Below are positions 17,731 through 27,573 of a stretch of DNA of 45,744 nt, piece by piece. The notes beneath the pieces are model-generated. The model was not told the DNA's origin. It made no database searches and saw nothing but the letters and a program-made list of their open reading frames with translations. Position numbers and translations under genes: made by a program. The number at the start of each line of letters is the position of its first letter. Within the stretch, counting starts at the first letter, position 1. The DNA comes from Bacillus massilioanorexius (lineage in GTDB: Bacteria > Bacillota > Bacilli > Bacillales > DSM-1321), in NCBI RefSeq assembly GCF_902374955.1, contig NZ_CABKRX010000076.1, positions 1-45,744 of the forward strand, in the 5' to 3' direction.

Positions 17731-18177
17731 TTAAGATAGATGTTGTTGTACTAATTTATTTACAAGAGAACCGTCTGCTTTACCTTTTACTTTAGGCATT
17801 AGCGCTCCCATTACTTTACCCATATCAGCTTTAGAAGTAGCTCCAACGCTTTGAATGGTTTCTATTACAATCTTACTTACTTCCTCTTCCGTAAGTTGCT
17901 GAGGCATATATACTTCTACGTATTTGATTTCAGTTTGAATCTTTTCAACGAGGTCTTCACGACCAGCATTTGAAAACTCTTGGAGAGAGTCTTTACGTTG
18001 TTTCAATTCGCGAGAAAGGACTGTCAAATCTTCCGCTTCTGATAATTCGTCTTTCCTAAGCTTTAATGCTTCATTTTGTAAAGCCGCCTTAATCATACGA
18101 ATAACAGATAGCTTGTCTTTTTCCTTGTTCTTCATCGCTTGTTTCATGTCATTATTTAAACGATCGAGAAGACTCAT
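17731..18177 (-). CDS. yqeY: GatB/YqeY domain protein
   Basis: A 148-residue protein starting MSLLDRLNNDMKQAMKNKEK, with the GatB/YqeY fold of two helical subdomains seen also in the tail of amidotransferase GatB. The C-terminal block DMGKVMGALMPKVKGKADGSLVN is characteristic. The cellular role is not established; a link to tRNA amidation is inferred from the fold. ATG at 18177 follows GAGAGGGTGGAAGC, and the length matches B. subtilis YqeY. It lies 14 bp after rpsU and is co-transcribed with it. Confidence 0.93.
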   Translation of the reverse strand: MSLLDRLNNDMKQAMKNKEKDKLSVIRMIKAALQNEALKLRKDELSEAEDLTVLSRELKQRKDSLQEFSNAGREDLVEKIQTEIKYVEVYMPQQLTEEEVSKIVIETIQSVGATSKADMGKVMGALMPKVKGKADGSLVNKLVQQHLS

Positions 18178-18191
18178 GCTTCCACCCTCTC

Positions 18192-18365
18192 TTACCATTT
18201 ACGTTTTCTAGCAGCTTCAGACTTTTTCTTACGTCTTACGCTTGGCTTTTCATAAAATTCGCGCTTTCTTGCTTCCTGCAAAGTACCTGTTTTAGATACA
18301 GAACGTTTAAAGCGACGAAGAGCATCTTCAAGTGATTCGTTTTTACGAACTACAGTTTTAGACAT
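18192..18365 (-). CDS. rpsU: 30S ribosomal protein S21
   Basis: A 57-residue basic protein beginning MSKTVVRKNESLEDALRRFK and ending in the arginine/lysine-rich KKSEAARKRKW tail typical of S21. S21 sits near the 3' end of 16S rRNA in the small subunit. ATG at 18365 is four bases after GGAGGGATCGAG. It is the first gene of rpsU-yqeY, with a strong SigmaA promoter upstream. Confidence 0.97.
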   Translation of the reverse strand: MSKTVVRKNESLEDALRRFKRSVSKTGTLQEARKREFYEKPSVRRKKKSEAARKRKW

Positions 18366-18434
18366 CTCGATCCCTCCCTCCGAACACAACACACTAACTC
18401 AAGATGTAACATAATTCACATCATGTACTTATCG

Positions 18435-18463
18435 ATTATAATATAAGGATAATATAAGGTCAA
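18435..18463 (-). promoter_or_regulatory. SigmaA promoter of rpsU-yqeY
   Basis: On the minus strand -35 TTGACC (18458-18463), a 17-bp spacer and a perfect -10 TATAAT (18435-18440), 70 bp upstream of rpsU. One of the best vegetative promoter matches in the window. Confidence 0.82.
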
Positions 18464-18587
18464 CTACTTCTATAAAAATGATTGAATACAATAGATATTT
18501 CTCCTCCTGTAAATATATCTAACTTTTAGAAAGTTTTATGCATGTCCATAAATATCAACAATAAGATATTTTTAAGGGGGATAAGCT

Positions 18588-19511
18588 ATGCGAGAAGTAA
18601 TATTATTTACATTGTATATCATCGTCTTTTTGGTTGCGATTGCATTATTAAGAAATGGACTTTTTAATTTGACTGGTGAGAAATTAAAATCTAGGTTGCA
18701 TTCCTTAACATCTACTCCGATAAAAGGCTTTTTCACTGGAATGATATTTACAGCCCTTTTACAGAGTAGTTCTGCAGTAATGGTAATGACTGTCGGCCTA
18801 GTTTCAGTTGGAGGAATTACCTTTCAACAAAGCATAGGGATTATTTTAGGAAGTAATATCGGAACAACTGTCACAGCTGAATTCTTATCTTTTTCCACTG
18901 ATACATATGTTATACCTGGACTTATTATTGGATTTCTTCTCATGCTCATACCTAAATCCTCCATTCGATATCTTGGCTTTTCCATTTTCGGATTATTTAT
19001 GATTTTTTACGCTATTAATGGATTTACTTCCTTGGCTGAGCCTTTCTCACAGTATCGATATTTCACAGCAACCGTACAATCCATTGAAAATCATTTAATA
19101 TTGGCTGTTATTGTTGGAGCCCTGTTCGCTGGTACAATTCATTCTGGCACAGCTACAATCGCCATTGCAATGGGGTTTATAATGGGTGGTCAATTAACAG
19201 TGGATTCAGGTATTGCCATCATGCTCGGTTCTAATATTGGCACTTGTATAACAGGATATATTGCTAGTCTTGGCGCTGGCAAAGAAGCGAAACTTACTGC
19301 TTATGCACATATTTGGCTTAATGTATTAGGCGTTCTATTATTTTTCCCTTTTATTCATCAATTACAAGAAGCTGCAGCCTTTTTCACGGATGAGAAACAT
19401 GTTCAACTTGCTCATGCCAGTGTTATTTTTAATGTCATTTGTTCTTTATTGGTGTTACCATTTGTTAATGTATTTTCTAAATTTTTACTTACTATACACA
19501 ATAGAACCTAA
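18588..19511 (+). CDS. yqeW: Na/Pi-cotransporter II-related membrane protein YqeW
   Basis: A 307-residue polytopic protein with about eight hydrophobic segments. Two inverted-repeat signature blocks are visible: QSSSAVMVMTVGLVSVGG followed by GSNIGTT (near residues 60-105) and HSGTATIAIAMGFIMGG followed by GSNIGTC (near 185-225). This is the PNaS/NptA transporter fold. It is expected to move phosphate or a related anion, but the substrate is not shown. ATG at 18588 follows AAGGGGGATAAGCT. It runs divergently from rpsU, as in B. subtilis. Confidence 0.9.
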   Translation: MREVILFTLYIIVFLVAIALLRNGLFNLTGEKLKSRLHSLTSTPIKGFFTGMIFTALLQSSSAVMVMTVGLVSVGGITFQQSIGIILGSNIGTTVTAEFLSFSTDTYVIPGLIIGFLLMLIPKSSIRYLGFSIFGLFMIFYAINGFTSLAEPFSQYRYFTATVQSIENHLILAVIVGALFAGTIHSGTATIAIAMGFIMGGQLTVDSGIAIMLGSNIGTCITGYIASLGAGKEAKLTAYAHIWLNVLGVLLFFPFIHQLQEAAAFFTDEKHVQLAHASVIFNVICSLLVLPFVNVFSKFLLTIHNRT

Positions 19512-19523
19512 TAGAATGCATTA

Positions 19524-19558
19524 GGTGGGAGTCTACCGCCTCCCCCCTTCTTATTTTC
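19524..19558 (+). terminator. Weak terminator after yqeW
   Basis: GGTGGGAG and CTCCCCCC can pair over 7 bp with one mismatch around an 8-base loop, followed by TTCTTATTTTC. It lies 12 bp past the yqeW stop. The stem is imperfect, so this is tentative. Confidence 0.45.
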
Positions 19559-19787
19559 GACAACCCTTACTTTTCTCTTGAATATATAGAACTATTTTTT
19601 GATTTTCATATTACAAGAACTATTTTCCGAAAAAACCTCAACCTTTTTACTACATAAAAATACTTCGATACCAGAAATATATAGGATGACTCTCTTATTT
19701 TCCTTTTTCACCCATTAAATTAACAGAATTTTCAGAATTACAATATGATAGTTTTGTAGTGAAAAATATTAAGAGAAAGCTTTTGAT

Positions 19788-21763
19788 GTGAAACGTACTA
19801 ATAGAATACTCACATTACTCATTGTTTTTGTATTAATGAGTATATCTTCTACCGTGTACGCAAAACAACCAGGCTTATCTTCATTTCCTAAACCTGTAGA
19901 TACGCAATCTTGGGTTCTACCACGAGATATGATTTGGAAGGACTATAAACCTATTCCAGGTATTGATTGGCAAAAATCAACAATTGAACCAGAAAGAGTC
20001 CTAAGAGGTGCATTAATTATTGTAGATTTTCCGGATCAAGAATTTATTATTAGTCAATCAAAAGGTTCAGAAATCGCAGGAAATCCATAAGGCACTGGTA
20101 ATGTCCCTCGCGATCAACTAGGTAAGTTTTGGGTCGACTTCTTGAATAAACCTCAAGCATCTAATAACTATAGAACAATCAACGAATACTGGAGAGAAAA
20201 TTCCTATGGAAAATGGAAAATCAAATTAGATTCCTTCGGCACTTACCGAATGGACCATAACGAATTCCAATATGATCTCAATGAATTTGGACAAACTGTA
20301 AACATGCCTGCAGGTTACACTGGTAAAAATTTAAGAACAGAGGCTGTTAATAAAGCACAAGCTGATATTGATGCTTCTGGAAAAAATATGATTTTAAATT
20401 TATTTTACATGCAGGATATGATGAATCCGGAGTTTGGCAAGAATTTGGAGAAATGATGTTCCAAGATCCCAACTCGATAGCCGATAGCTTTGGTCCACAA
20501 ATTCCAGGCATGGAAAATTCAGCAGTTACGCGATACGTACCTTGGACATCATGGTATGCAGCTAAGGGAATTTGGTCATCTGCAAGTGGCGGAACATCGA
20601 TACAAGGGGAAAATGGTGGTGTGGGTGTATTTGCTCATGAGTTCGGTCATATTATGAACCTTGCTGATAATTATAATAATCCTTATGGGGTCCTTGTGTC
20701 ACGTACATATTCAGGACCATGGGAGTTAATGAGGAGAGGTAGCTTTAATGGTCCTGGTGGCCCACATACAAGATGGATGGTACCTTCCACCCTTGGGTCT
20801 TCAGCACCATCACATCATATGCTAAGAAATAAAATTAAACAAGGATTCCTATCAAAAGATGAATACTTAAATATTGATAGAGATGAACTAGTAAATACTG
20901 GTCCAGTATTCGCTGATATTCTCGCAAGAAAAATACCAATCGGTAAGCAATTTAACCGTACTGAGCTCCATGGTATTAATATCAAAATGACAGACTTGAC
21001 TCCAGCCAACTCATTAAAAGATGATTGGCGTGCTGATATGCAAAGAGGAGAAAAATGGTATAACAATTATACCGTTGAAGTAGTAGATCGAATAGGTTTT
21101 GATTCCTTTACACCTGATTCAGGAGTCCTATTAGCTAAAACAAAATATATAGAAGCATCTCCAATCATTTGGGTTATCGATTCTCATAAAGAGGACATTA
21201 ACAAAGTTGACTTTAAGAGACCTGATGGTACTACATCTATGTCATCTAAAAGGGATTTCCAACAATTAGCAGATTCCTTATTCAAAGCAGGAACTGCAAA
21301 AGATGTTGTAAGTGAATATCAAGATCCATATAATAAATTACATTTTTATATTTTAAACAAAAAATATAATAAAACAAGAGCACTATCTTACCGAGTAGCT
21401 ATTCGTAATACAGACGGATCTGGTAATTATAAACGTGGGGTAGCTGCAGATTATTCGAATACTGCTACACCTGGAAGAGTAGCTGTTTATAATTTCAATG
21501 TAAAAAATACTGGAAAAGCCACAGATTTAATTCGACTGTCTGCAAAAACTAAAGCAGGATGGGAAATCATGCTACAAAATAATGTAATTGAAGTACCTAC
21601 TGGAAACTCTGTAAAAGTACCAGTTTACGTGAAGATTCCAAAAGGAAGCAATAAACACCTTAATCCAAGTCCAACTACTTTATCATTTACAAGCAGTTCA
21701 GAAACAGATGCAAGTAAAAGTATAACAGTCACTCGCAAAATTGGTGCGGGAAATAAAAAATAA
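19788..21763 (+). pseudogene. M6 (immune inhibitor A-like) metalloprotease, disrupted
   Basis: A secreted M6-family zinc protease in three pieces. Residues 1-100 include a signal peptide ending at VYA-K. An in-frame TAA at 20088-20090 then interrupts NP|GTGNVPRDQLGKFW; reading continues in the same frame. Near 20411-20416 the frame shifts by one: restoring a base after TACATGCA yields GYDESGVWQEFGEMM, which joins the piece from 20453. The zinc motif HEFGHIMNLADNY is intact near 20638-20676, and a beta-sandwich NEW3-like domain closes the protein. The family degrades host or matrix proteins in B. cereus relatives. A single CAA-to-TAA change plus a one-base loss explains the damage; sequencing error is the alternative. 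The start is GTG at 19788, with a poor binding site. Confidence 0.82.
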
Positions 21764-21900
21764 AAAGAAGACATAGTTCAAAAGAAAAACTTGATAGACA
21801 CCCTTTTTCATCATCAAACAAAGTTAAAATAAAGTTACACTGGAAAAAGATCGTAACCTCAATTTAACGGATTTATAAAAAAGTAGATAACAAAAAGCTT

Positions 21901-21946
21901 AGGGGCCTCTGAAAAATGATAATAAATCACTTTTCAGACAGCCCCT
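21901..21946. terminator. Bidirectional terminator between the M6 pseudogene and deoC
   Basis: Long imperfect stem: AGGGGC (21901-21906) with GCCCCT (21941-21946), CTGAAAA (21909-21915) with TTTTCAG (21931-21937), and TGAT with ATCA at the tip. It lies between two convergent genes. The first 30 bases recur at the very end of the window (45715-45744) with two differences. Confidence 0.8.
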
Positions 21947-21959
21947 CTTGCTTCTTAAT

Positions 21960-22631
21960 TTAATAATCACTATCCACTGTTAAACCTTTGATAATTGAAA
22001 CTCCGGCACTTGCACCAATACGAGTTGCTCCTGCTTCAATCATTGTTTGTGCATCTTCCGTATTTCTCACGCCACCTGAAGCCTTAACACCAATATTAGG
22101 CCCTACTGTTTTTCTCATAAGCGCAATATCTTCTTTCGTTGCACCACCTGTTGAGAATCCAGTTGACGTTTTAACAAAATCCGCACCTGCTTTTACGGAA
22201 AGCTCACAAGCACGAACTTTTTCTTCATCAGTTAAAAGACAAGTTTCAATAATAACCTTCGTTAAAGCTTTTCCTTTGGCTGCATCTACAACAGCTCTAA
22301 TATCACGCTCTACTAAGTCATTATCGCCATCTTTCAAAGCTCCAATGTTAATAACCATATCAACTTCAGTCGCTCCATCTTTGATGGCTTGAGTTGTTTC
22401 AAATGCTTTTACTTCTGGTGTATTGGCACCTAACGGAAAACCAATAACTGTACAAACATCTACTCCTGATCCTTGTAACAATTCAGCTGCTTTTTTAACC
22501 CAGGTAGGATTAATACATACAGAAGCGAAATTATACTCACGAGCTTCTTGGCATAGCGTTACAATTTGGCTTTCTGTGGTGTCAGCTTTTAATACAGTAT
22601 GATCAATCATCTTTGCGATTTTTTGATTCAT
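21960..22631 (-). CDS. deoC: Deoxyribose-phosphate aldolase
   Basis: A 223-residue class I aldolase that splits deoxyribose 5-phosphate into glyceraldehyde 3-phosphate and acetaldehyde in deoxynucleoside catabolism. The Schiff-base lysine is in GADFVKTSTGF near residues 147-157, the second catalytic lysine in GVKASGGVR near 178-186. ATG at 22631 has AAGGAGGATATT in front. It follows mtaB by 21 bp. In B. subtilis deoC lies in an operon elsewhere; here it closes the dnaJ-prmA-rsmE-mtaB block, as I recall for the B. cereus group. Confidence 0.97.
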   Translation of the reverse strand: MNQKIAKMIDHTVLKADTTESQIVTLCQEAREYNFASVCINPTWVKKAAELLQGSGVDVCTVIGFPLGANTPEVKAFETTQAIKDGATEVDMVINIGALKDGDNDLVERDIRAVVDAAKGKALTKVIIETCLLTDEEKVRACELSVKAGADFVKTSTGFSTGGATKEDIALMRKTVGPNIGVKASGGVRNTEDAQTMIEAGATRIGASAGVSIIKGLTVDSDY

Positions 22632-22652
22632 AATATCCTCCTTAAACCATTT

Positions 22653-24002
22653 TTATGCTTCTAATAAAGAATGATCTTCTGGACTCATGACTTTTACAAA
22701 TTGTCCTTCATTATAAGGATAACCAGCTTTTGTGATTTTTACTTTTATAAGTTCGCCTATCATATCTTCATTACCTGAAAATACCACTTTTAAATAGTTA
22801 TCCGTATAGCCAACATATAGATTTTCTTGATCATTTTCAGTAAAACGTTCTTCTGGAATGATTTCTAATACTTCTCCTTCAAACTGAGAAGCATACTCTT
22901 TTGCCAATTGCTCACTTAATGCAATCAAACGATGAACTCGATCGTTTTTCACGTCTTCATCTACTTGATCTTCCATTCTTGCTGCAGGCGTACCAGTACG
23001 TTTGGAATATGGGAATACATGTAGCTCAGAAAATTTATGTTCCTTAATAAAGTTATATGTTTCCATAAATTCTTCTTCCGTTTCACCAGGAAAACCAACG
23101 ATAACGTCAGATGTAACCGCTAATCCAGGGAGTGCGTCATGCAATGCACGCAATCTATTACCGAAAAACTCCATTGTATATTTTCGACGCATTCTTTTAA
23201 GAACAGTATCTGAACCTGATTGAATTGGAATATGAAGATGTCGAACTACTTTCGTTGAACTTTTTAAAACTTCAACGACTTCATCTGTAATTTGACTAGC
23301 TTCTATTGAAGAAATACGAATTCGTTTTAGCCCTTTAACTTGTGATTCTAAATCACGTAGTAGCATAGCTAGGTTATAGTTCTTCATATCCTCGCCATAA
23401 CCACCCGTATGAATCCCTGTTAGAACGATTTCTTTATAACCAGCATCAACTAATTGCTGTGCTTGATGTATAACTTCTTTTGGATCTCTTGAGCGCATTA
23501 ATCCACGAGCCCATGGAATAATACAAAATGTACAGAAATTGTTACAGCCTTCTTGTATTTTTAATGAAGCACGAGTACGATCTGTAAAAGCAGGTACATC
23601 TAATTCTTCGTAAACACGTGATTTCATAATATTTCCTACACCATTAATTGGTTGGCGCTCGTTTTTATATTGTTCAATATACGGAATCATTTTTGTACGG
23701 TCTTGTGTACCAACAACAATATCTACTCCGGGAATAGCTAGTATTTCTGCAGGGGACGTTTGTGCATAACATCCTGTAACACAAATAACCGCATCTGGAT
23801 TCTTACGAATAGCGCGTCGGATGACTTGACGACTTTTCTTATCTCCAGTATTTGTTACAGTACATGTATTAATAACGTAAACATCTGCAATTGCTTCATA
23901 GTCTACTCGTTCATAATTTTCCGCTTTAAATAATTGCCAAATTGCTTCTGTTTCATAATGATTTACTTTACAACCTAATGTATGAAAAGCAACAGTTGCC
24001 AT
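22653..24002 (-). CDS. mtaB: tRNA (N6-threonylcarbamoyladenosine-37) methylthiotransferase MtaB
   Basis: About 449 residues, a radical-SAM enzyme that converts t6A37 to ms2t6A37 in ANN-reading tRNAs. An N-terminal UPF0004 domain (MATVAFHTLGCKVNHYE, NTCTVTN and CVTGCYAQ cysteines) is followed by the radical-SAM cluster motif CNNFCTFCIIPWARG near residues 148-162 and a C-terminal TRAM domain. ATG at 24002 is preferred over GTG at 24014, because GGTGAAGG lies just upstream and homologues begin MATVAFHTLGCK. It follows rsmE by 8 bp. Confidence 0.95.
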   Translation of the reverse strand: MATVAFHTLGCKVNHYETEAIWQLFKAENYERVDYEAIADVYVINTCTVTNTGDKKSRQVIRRAIRKNPDAVICVTGCYAQTSPAEILAIPGVDIVVGTQDRTKMIPYIEQYKNERQPINGVGNIMKSRVYEELDVPAFTDRTRASLKIQEGCNNFCTFCIIPWARGLMRSRDPKEVIHQAQQLVDAGYKEIVLTGIHTGGYGEDMKNYNLAMLLRDLESQVKGLKRIRISSIEASQITDEVVEVLKSSTKVVRHLHIPIQSGSDTVLKRMRRKYTMEFFGNRLRALHDALPGLAVTSDVIVGFPGETEEEFMETYNFIKEHKFSELHVFPYSKRTGTPAARMEDQVDEDVKNDRVHRLIALSEQLAKEYASQFEGEVLEIIPEERFTENDQENLYVGYTDNYLKVVFSGNEDMIGELIKVKITKAGYPYNEGQFVKVMSPEDHSLLEA

Positions 24003-24010
24003 TTTTTCCT

Positions 24011-24763
24011 TCACCCCATTAATTCTAAATGATACGAAACAGCAGATAACACATATAATGGCGCTGTTTCAGTACGTAATATTCTTGGTCCTAAACCACA
24101 TGCTACAAAACCTGCAGCAATCATTCTTTCCACTTCTGACTCAGTCAAACCACCTTCTGGTCCAAAAACAACTAAAAGAGATGCTCCAGGCTTTATCCCT
24201 TGTAACGTTTGACTTAGCACACTACTTTCATTCTTTTTAGCTTCTTCCTCATATGCAATTAAAAGATAATCATAGTTCTCTGCCAAATCTATTAATTGCT
24301 TAACATTTAACGGAGATTGCACTGTTGGTACGAATGTTCTATGCGATTGCTCAGCCGCTTCTTTCGCAATCTTTTGAAGACGTTCTACTTTTTTTGAGGT
24401 CTTTTTTACATCCCATTTAACAATGGAACGATCAGCAACCAAAGGAATAAATGAGAATGCACCAAGTTCTGTCCCTTTTTGAACAATATATTCTAATTTA
24501 TCCCCTTTAGGCAACCCACTAACAATCGTTACTTTAACAGGCAATTCCTTTTCCTCATCCATCCATTCTATAACAGAGCACTCAATCTGTTCATTGTCAA
24601 TATTTTCAATTTTGACTAGTGCACTACGTCCATCTTCTACAACACAAACGACTTTTTCTCCAGGTCCCATTCTTAACACGTTCGAGATATGATGACAATC
24701 GCTTCCAACAATCTTTATTTGTCTATCATTTACTTGCTCGTTTGCTACGAAATACCTTTGCAT
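24011..24763 (-). CDS. rsmE: 16S rRNA (uracil-1498-N3)-methyltransferase RsmE
   Basis: About 250 residues. An N-terminal PUA-like RNA-binding domain begins MQRYFVANEQVNDRQIK, and the SPOUT methyltransferase domain carries the trefoil-knot motifs VVFGPEGGLTESE and GLGPRILRTETAPLY near the end. It methylates U1498 of 16S rRNA. ATG at 24763 is chosen over 24796 because homologues begin MQRYF and GTAGGGGCTGAC precedes it. It sits between prmA and mtaB, a run of translation-apparatus modification genes. Confidence 0.95.
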   Translation of the reverse strand: MQRYFVANEQVNDRQIKIVGSDCHHISNVLRMGPGEKVVCVVEDGRSALVKIENIDNEQIECSVIEWMDEEKELPVKVTIVSGLPKGDKLEYIVQKGTELGAFSFIPLVADRSIVKWDVKKTSKKVERLQKIAKEAAEQSHRTFVPTVQSPLNVKQLIDLAENYDYLLIAYEEEAKKNESSVLSQTLQGIKPGASLLVVFGPEGGLTESEVERMIAAGFVACGLGPRILRTETAPLYVLSAVSYHLELMG

Positions 24764-25317
24764 AATGTCAGCCCCTACTTCATGTAAAAATAACAATCTT
24801 ATTTCTTTTTATAAGGTTGTTTTCGCATACTTCGTTTCCTATGAACGAGTCGTGAATATAGGCTGAGTTGAATTCCGCTCAAGTGCTTGCTCCAACCGAC
24901 CTGTTTATGCTAACTTTATTCACCGAACTTCTTTAAAAACAACAATCTTTTTGGAAAACAGCCTTTTATAAAGCTCGTTAAAATACAAAGTTATTTCTCC
25001 ATTAATTAGAGTTCCATTTGTTTACTTTCCACAAAGAAGCATACTTGAATACTTATTGATTTTACAATCCACTTGCTTTACCAATATGAGTCTCGCTCAT
25101 TCCACTCTAAGCGTTCAAGTCGCAAATAACAACCGTATAACATAGCTTTTTCATAAAAAAACCAAACTAGTGCCTATGCCCTATTCCTTATTATTAACAC
25201 TAAGCAGTAATTTACAAAATAAATTTGCCACGCCTTCAACATAAGCTTTAAGCAAGTACTTGACTTCGATGCTTATATTTTAGCGTGGCAATCGAGAATA
25301 GTCGATTCTTTAAGAGC
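24764..25317. other. Gene-free spacer between prmA and rsmE
   Basis: The 554 bp hold no credible gene. There is a 10-bp stem ACAATCTTAT (about 24791-24800) with ATAAGGTTGT (about 24809-24818), and a segment TTGAATTCCGCTCAAGTGC (from about 24870) that resembles 17627-17660 and, as I recall, degraded interspersed repeats in other Bacillaceae. The hairpin after prmA is listed separately. The gap is large for a conserved operon and may carry a promoter for rsmE-mtaB-deoC that I could not pin down. Confidence 0.5.
25218..25291 (-). terminator. Large hairpin after prmA, possible terminator
   Basis: On the minus strand TTGCCACGC (25291-25283) pairs with GCGTGGCAA (25233-25225), and within it AATATAAGC with GCTTATGTT over 9 bp including one T-G wobble. 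ATTTATTTTG follows, a weak T tract. It starts 26 bp after the prmA stop. It is probably an inefficient terminator or a stabilising 3' end for the heat-shock transcript. Confidence 0.55.
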
Positions 25318-26259
25318 TTAGTTTAATTTTTTAGCAATAAACGCAACCCAATCCTCCATTTGAATTGTCTCAACAATCTCAAATCCAGATTCAATAATAC
25401 ACTCTTTTACATCATTTTTCTTTTGTTGAATAATCCCTGAAGAAATAAAATATCCACCAGGTTTTAAAGCTGTAGCGACATCATCGGTAAATCGCATAAT
25501 CACTTCTGCAAGTATATTAGCTACCACTACATCTTGTTGCTCAGTAATACCATCTAATAAATTGTTTTGAGAAACGTTTACCACATCTTGAACTTTGTTT
25601 AATTTAATATTTAACTTCGCAGCCTTAACAGCAACAATATCCAAATCTAAAGCTTCTATTTTTTTAGCACCTAACATGGCAGCAGCTATACTTAATACAC
25701 CTGAACCAGTTCCTACATCTACAACTTGATCGCCTTCTTGGACAATTTTTTCTAATGCTTGTATACACATTACAGTTGTAGGATGTGTTCCTGTTCCAAA
25801 AGCCATGCCTGGGTCAAGTTCAATTATTAATTCATCACTATTCACAGGAGTATATTCTTCCCAAGTAGGAACTATTGTAAATCTTTCAGATATTTTCACA
25901 GGGTGATAATATTTTTTCCAAGCAGTTGCCCACTCTTCTTCATTGACCTCACTAATGGAGACATCATTTAATCCTAAATCTATATCATAAATAATTAAGT
26001 TGTTAATGGCTTCTTTAATACCTTCCACCGTTTCTCCTAAGAAACTTGTTACCGGAAGATATGCTTTCATCAAAACACCTTCTTCAGGATAATCATCAGG
26101 ATTAAGTTGGTAAATCTCGCCAAACTGATCTTCTCTGTCCTTGAAAAGATCTTCACGATCTTCAATTACTACACCGCTAGCACCTGCTTCGTGTAAGATG
26201 TTTGAGATCGGTTCTACCGCCTCGTTTGTTGTATGAATTGCAATTTCAGACCATTTCAT
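25318..26259 (-). CDS. prmA: Ribosomal protein L11 methyltransferase
   Basis: A 313-residue SAM-dependent enzyme that trimethylates lysines of L11. The N-terminal substrate-binding domain begins MKWSEIAIHTTNEAVEPI. Catalytic-domain motifs are LDPGMAFGTGTHPTT near residues 147-161, VVDVGTGSGVLSIAAA near 179-194 and VVANILAEVI near 249-258. ATG at 26259 follows CAGGAGTTGGTAATATT. It lies 23 bp after dnaJ, the standard Bacillus arrangement, and is probably carried on the heat-shock operon transcript. Confidence 0.97.
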   Translation of the reverse strand: MKWSEIAIHTTNEAVEPISNILHEAGASGVVIEDREDLFKDREDQFGEIYQLNPDDYPEEGVLMKAYLPVTSFLGETVEGIKEAINNLIIYDIDLGLNDVSISEVNEEEWATAWKKYYHPVKISERFTIVPTWEEYTPVNSDELIIELDPGMAFGTGTHPTTVMCIQALEKIVQEGDQVVDVGTGSGVLSIAAAMLGAKKIEALDLDIVAVKAAKLNIKLNKVQDVVNVSQNNLLDGITEQQDVVVANILAEVIMRFTDDVATALKPGGYFISSGIIQQKKNDVKECIIESGFEIVETIQMEDWVAFIAKKLN

Positions 26260-26282
26260 AATATTACCAACTCCTGTTTGAA

Positions 26283-27404
26283 TTATTCTCCTTTAAAGGC
26301 ACGCTTCATTTTAGCAAAAAAACCTTCTTCTTGCTCATCTGCTGATTCACCACGAAGATCACCAAATTCTCTTAATAGTTGCTTTTGCTTATCTGTTAAG
26401 TTTTTAGGTGTTACAACTTTAATTATAATGTGCTGATCTCCTTGACCATATCCACGTACATTTTTAATACCTTTTCCTTTTAGTCGGAATCTAGTTTCCG
26501 TTTGTGTACCTGCTGGAACTTTTAATTGTACTTTACCGTATAAGGTAGGAACTTGAATTTCGTCACCTAGAGCAGCTTGCACGAAAGTGATAGGTACTTC
26601 ACAATATACGTCGTCTCCATCTCTCTCAAAGAACTCATGCGATTTCACATGGAATACAATGTATAAATCTCCTGCTGGTCCTCCATTTTTACCCGCTTCT
26701 CCTTGACCAGCAATACGAATTTGTTGTTCATCGTCAATTCCAGCTGGAACTTTAACAGAGATTTGTTTTCTCTTCTTAACTTTCCCAGTACCTGAACATG
26801 TTGAACATTTATGGGGTATTGTCTTACCAGTACCTTGACAATATCTACATGTTGTTCTATTTACAATGCGACCAAATGGTGTATTTTGTTCAACACTCAT
26901 TTGTCCAGAGCCATTACAGTGCGAACATGTTTCAACCTTCGTTCCTGGTTTAGCTCCTGTCCCTTTACATGTATCACAGTTTTCTTCTCGAGGGATTTCA
27001 ATAGTTGTTTCTTTACCGAACACAGCATCTTCAAATGAAATTGTCATTGTATACTGTAAATCGGCACCTTGACGTGGAGCATTAGGATCTCTTCTAGCTC
27101 CTCCACCACCAAAGAATGTGCTAAAGATATCTTCGAAACCACCGAAACCTTGGCCGCCAAAGCCACCGCCACCAAAGCCCTGGTTAGGATCCGTATGACC
27201 GAATTGATCATATTGTGCTTTCTTTTGATCATCACTCAATACTTCATAGGCTTCTTTAATTTCTTTAAATTTATCTGCTGCATCGTCAGCCTTATTAATA
27301 TCTGGATGATATTGCTTTGAAAGTTTACGATACGCTTTTTTAATCTCATCTTTAGAGGCACTTTTCGTAAGTCCCAATACCTCGTAGTAATCTCTTTTAC
27401 TCAT
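26283..27404 (-). CDS. dnaJ: Chaperone DnaJ
   Basis: A 373-residue Hsp40 that delivers unfolded proteins to DnaK and stimulates its ATPase. The J domain holds the HPD tripeptide (KQYHPDIN, near residues 29-36). A Gly/Phe-rich linker follows (about 72-100), then four zinc repeats CDTCKGTG, CSHCNGSG, CRYCQGTG and CSTCSGTG (about 142-210), and the C-terminal substrate-binding region. ATG at 27404 follows GGGGAGTTGAAAGCTT. It is separated from dnaK by 360 bp, longer than usual and containing a repeat hairpin. Confidence 0.98.
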   Translation of the reverse strand: MSKRDYYEVLGLTKSASKDEIKKAYRKLSKQYHPDINKADDAADKFKEIKEAYEVLSDDQKKAQYDQFGHTDPNQGFGGGGFGGQGFGGFEDIFSTFFGGGGARRDPNAPRQGADLQYTMTISFEDAVFGKETTIEIPREENCDTCKGTGAKPGTKVETCSHCNGSGQMSVEQNTPFGRIVNRTTCRYCQGTGKTIPHKCSTCSGTGKVKKRKQISVKVPAGIDDEQQIRIAGQGEAGKNGGPAGDLYIVFHVKSHEFFERDGDDVYCEVPITFVQAALGDEIQVPTLYGKVQLKVPAGTQTETRFRLKGKGIKNVRGYGQGDQHIIIKVVTPKNLTDKQKQLLREFGDLRGESADEQEEGFFAKMKRAFKGE

Positions 27405-27573
27405 AAGCTTTCAACTCCCCGTTCTTTCACATAAAAGTTATTTTATCATTTATTTTATATTGGTTGCAATCAGAAAAACTGTTTGCTTTTCTTTTTGATA
27501 CAACTACGAATATCAAGAAATAATGGACTATAAAACAGAATTTCTCTATAGCTTTATTCAAGATGTACCCAAG

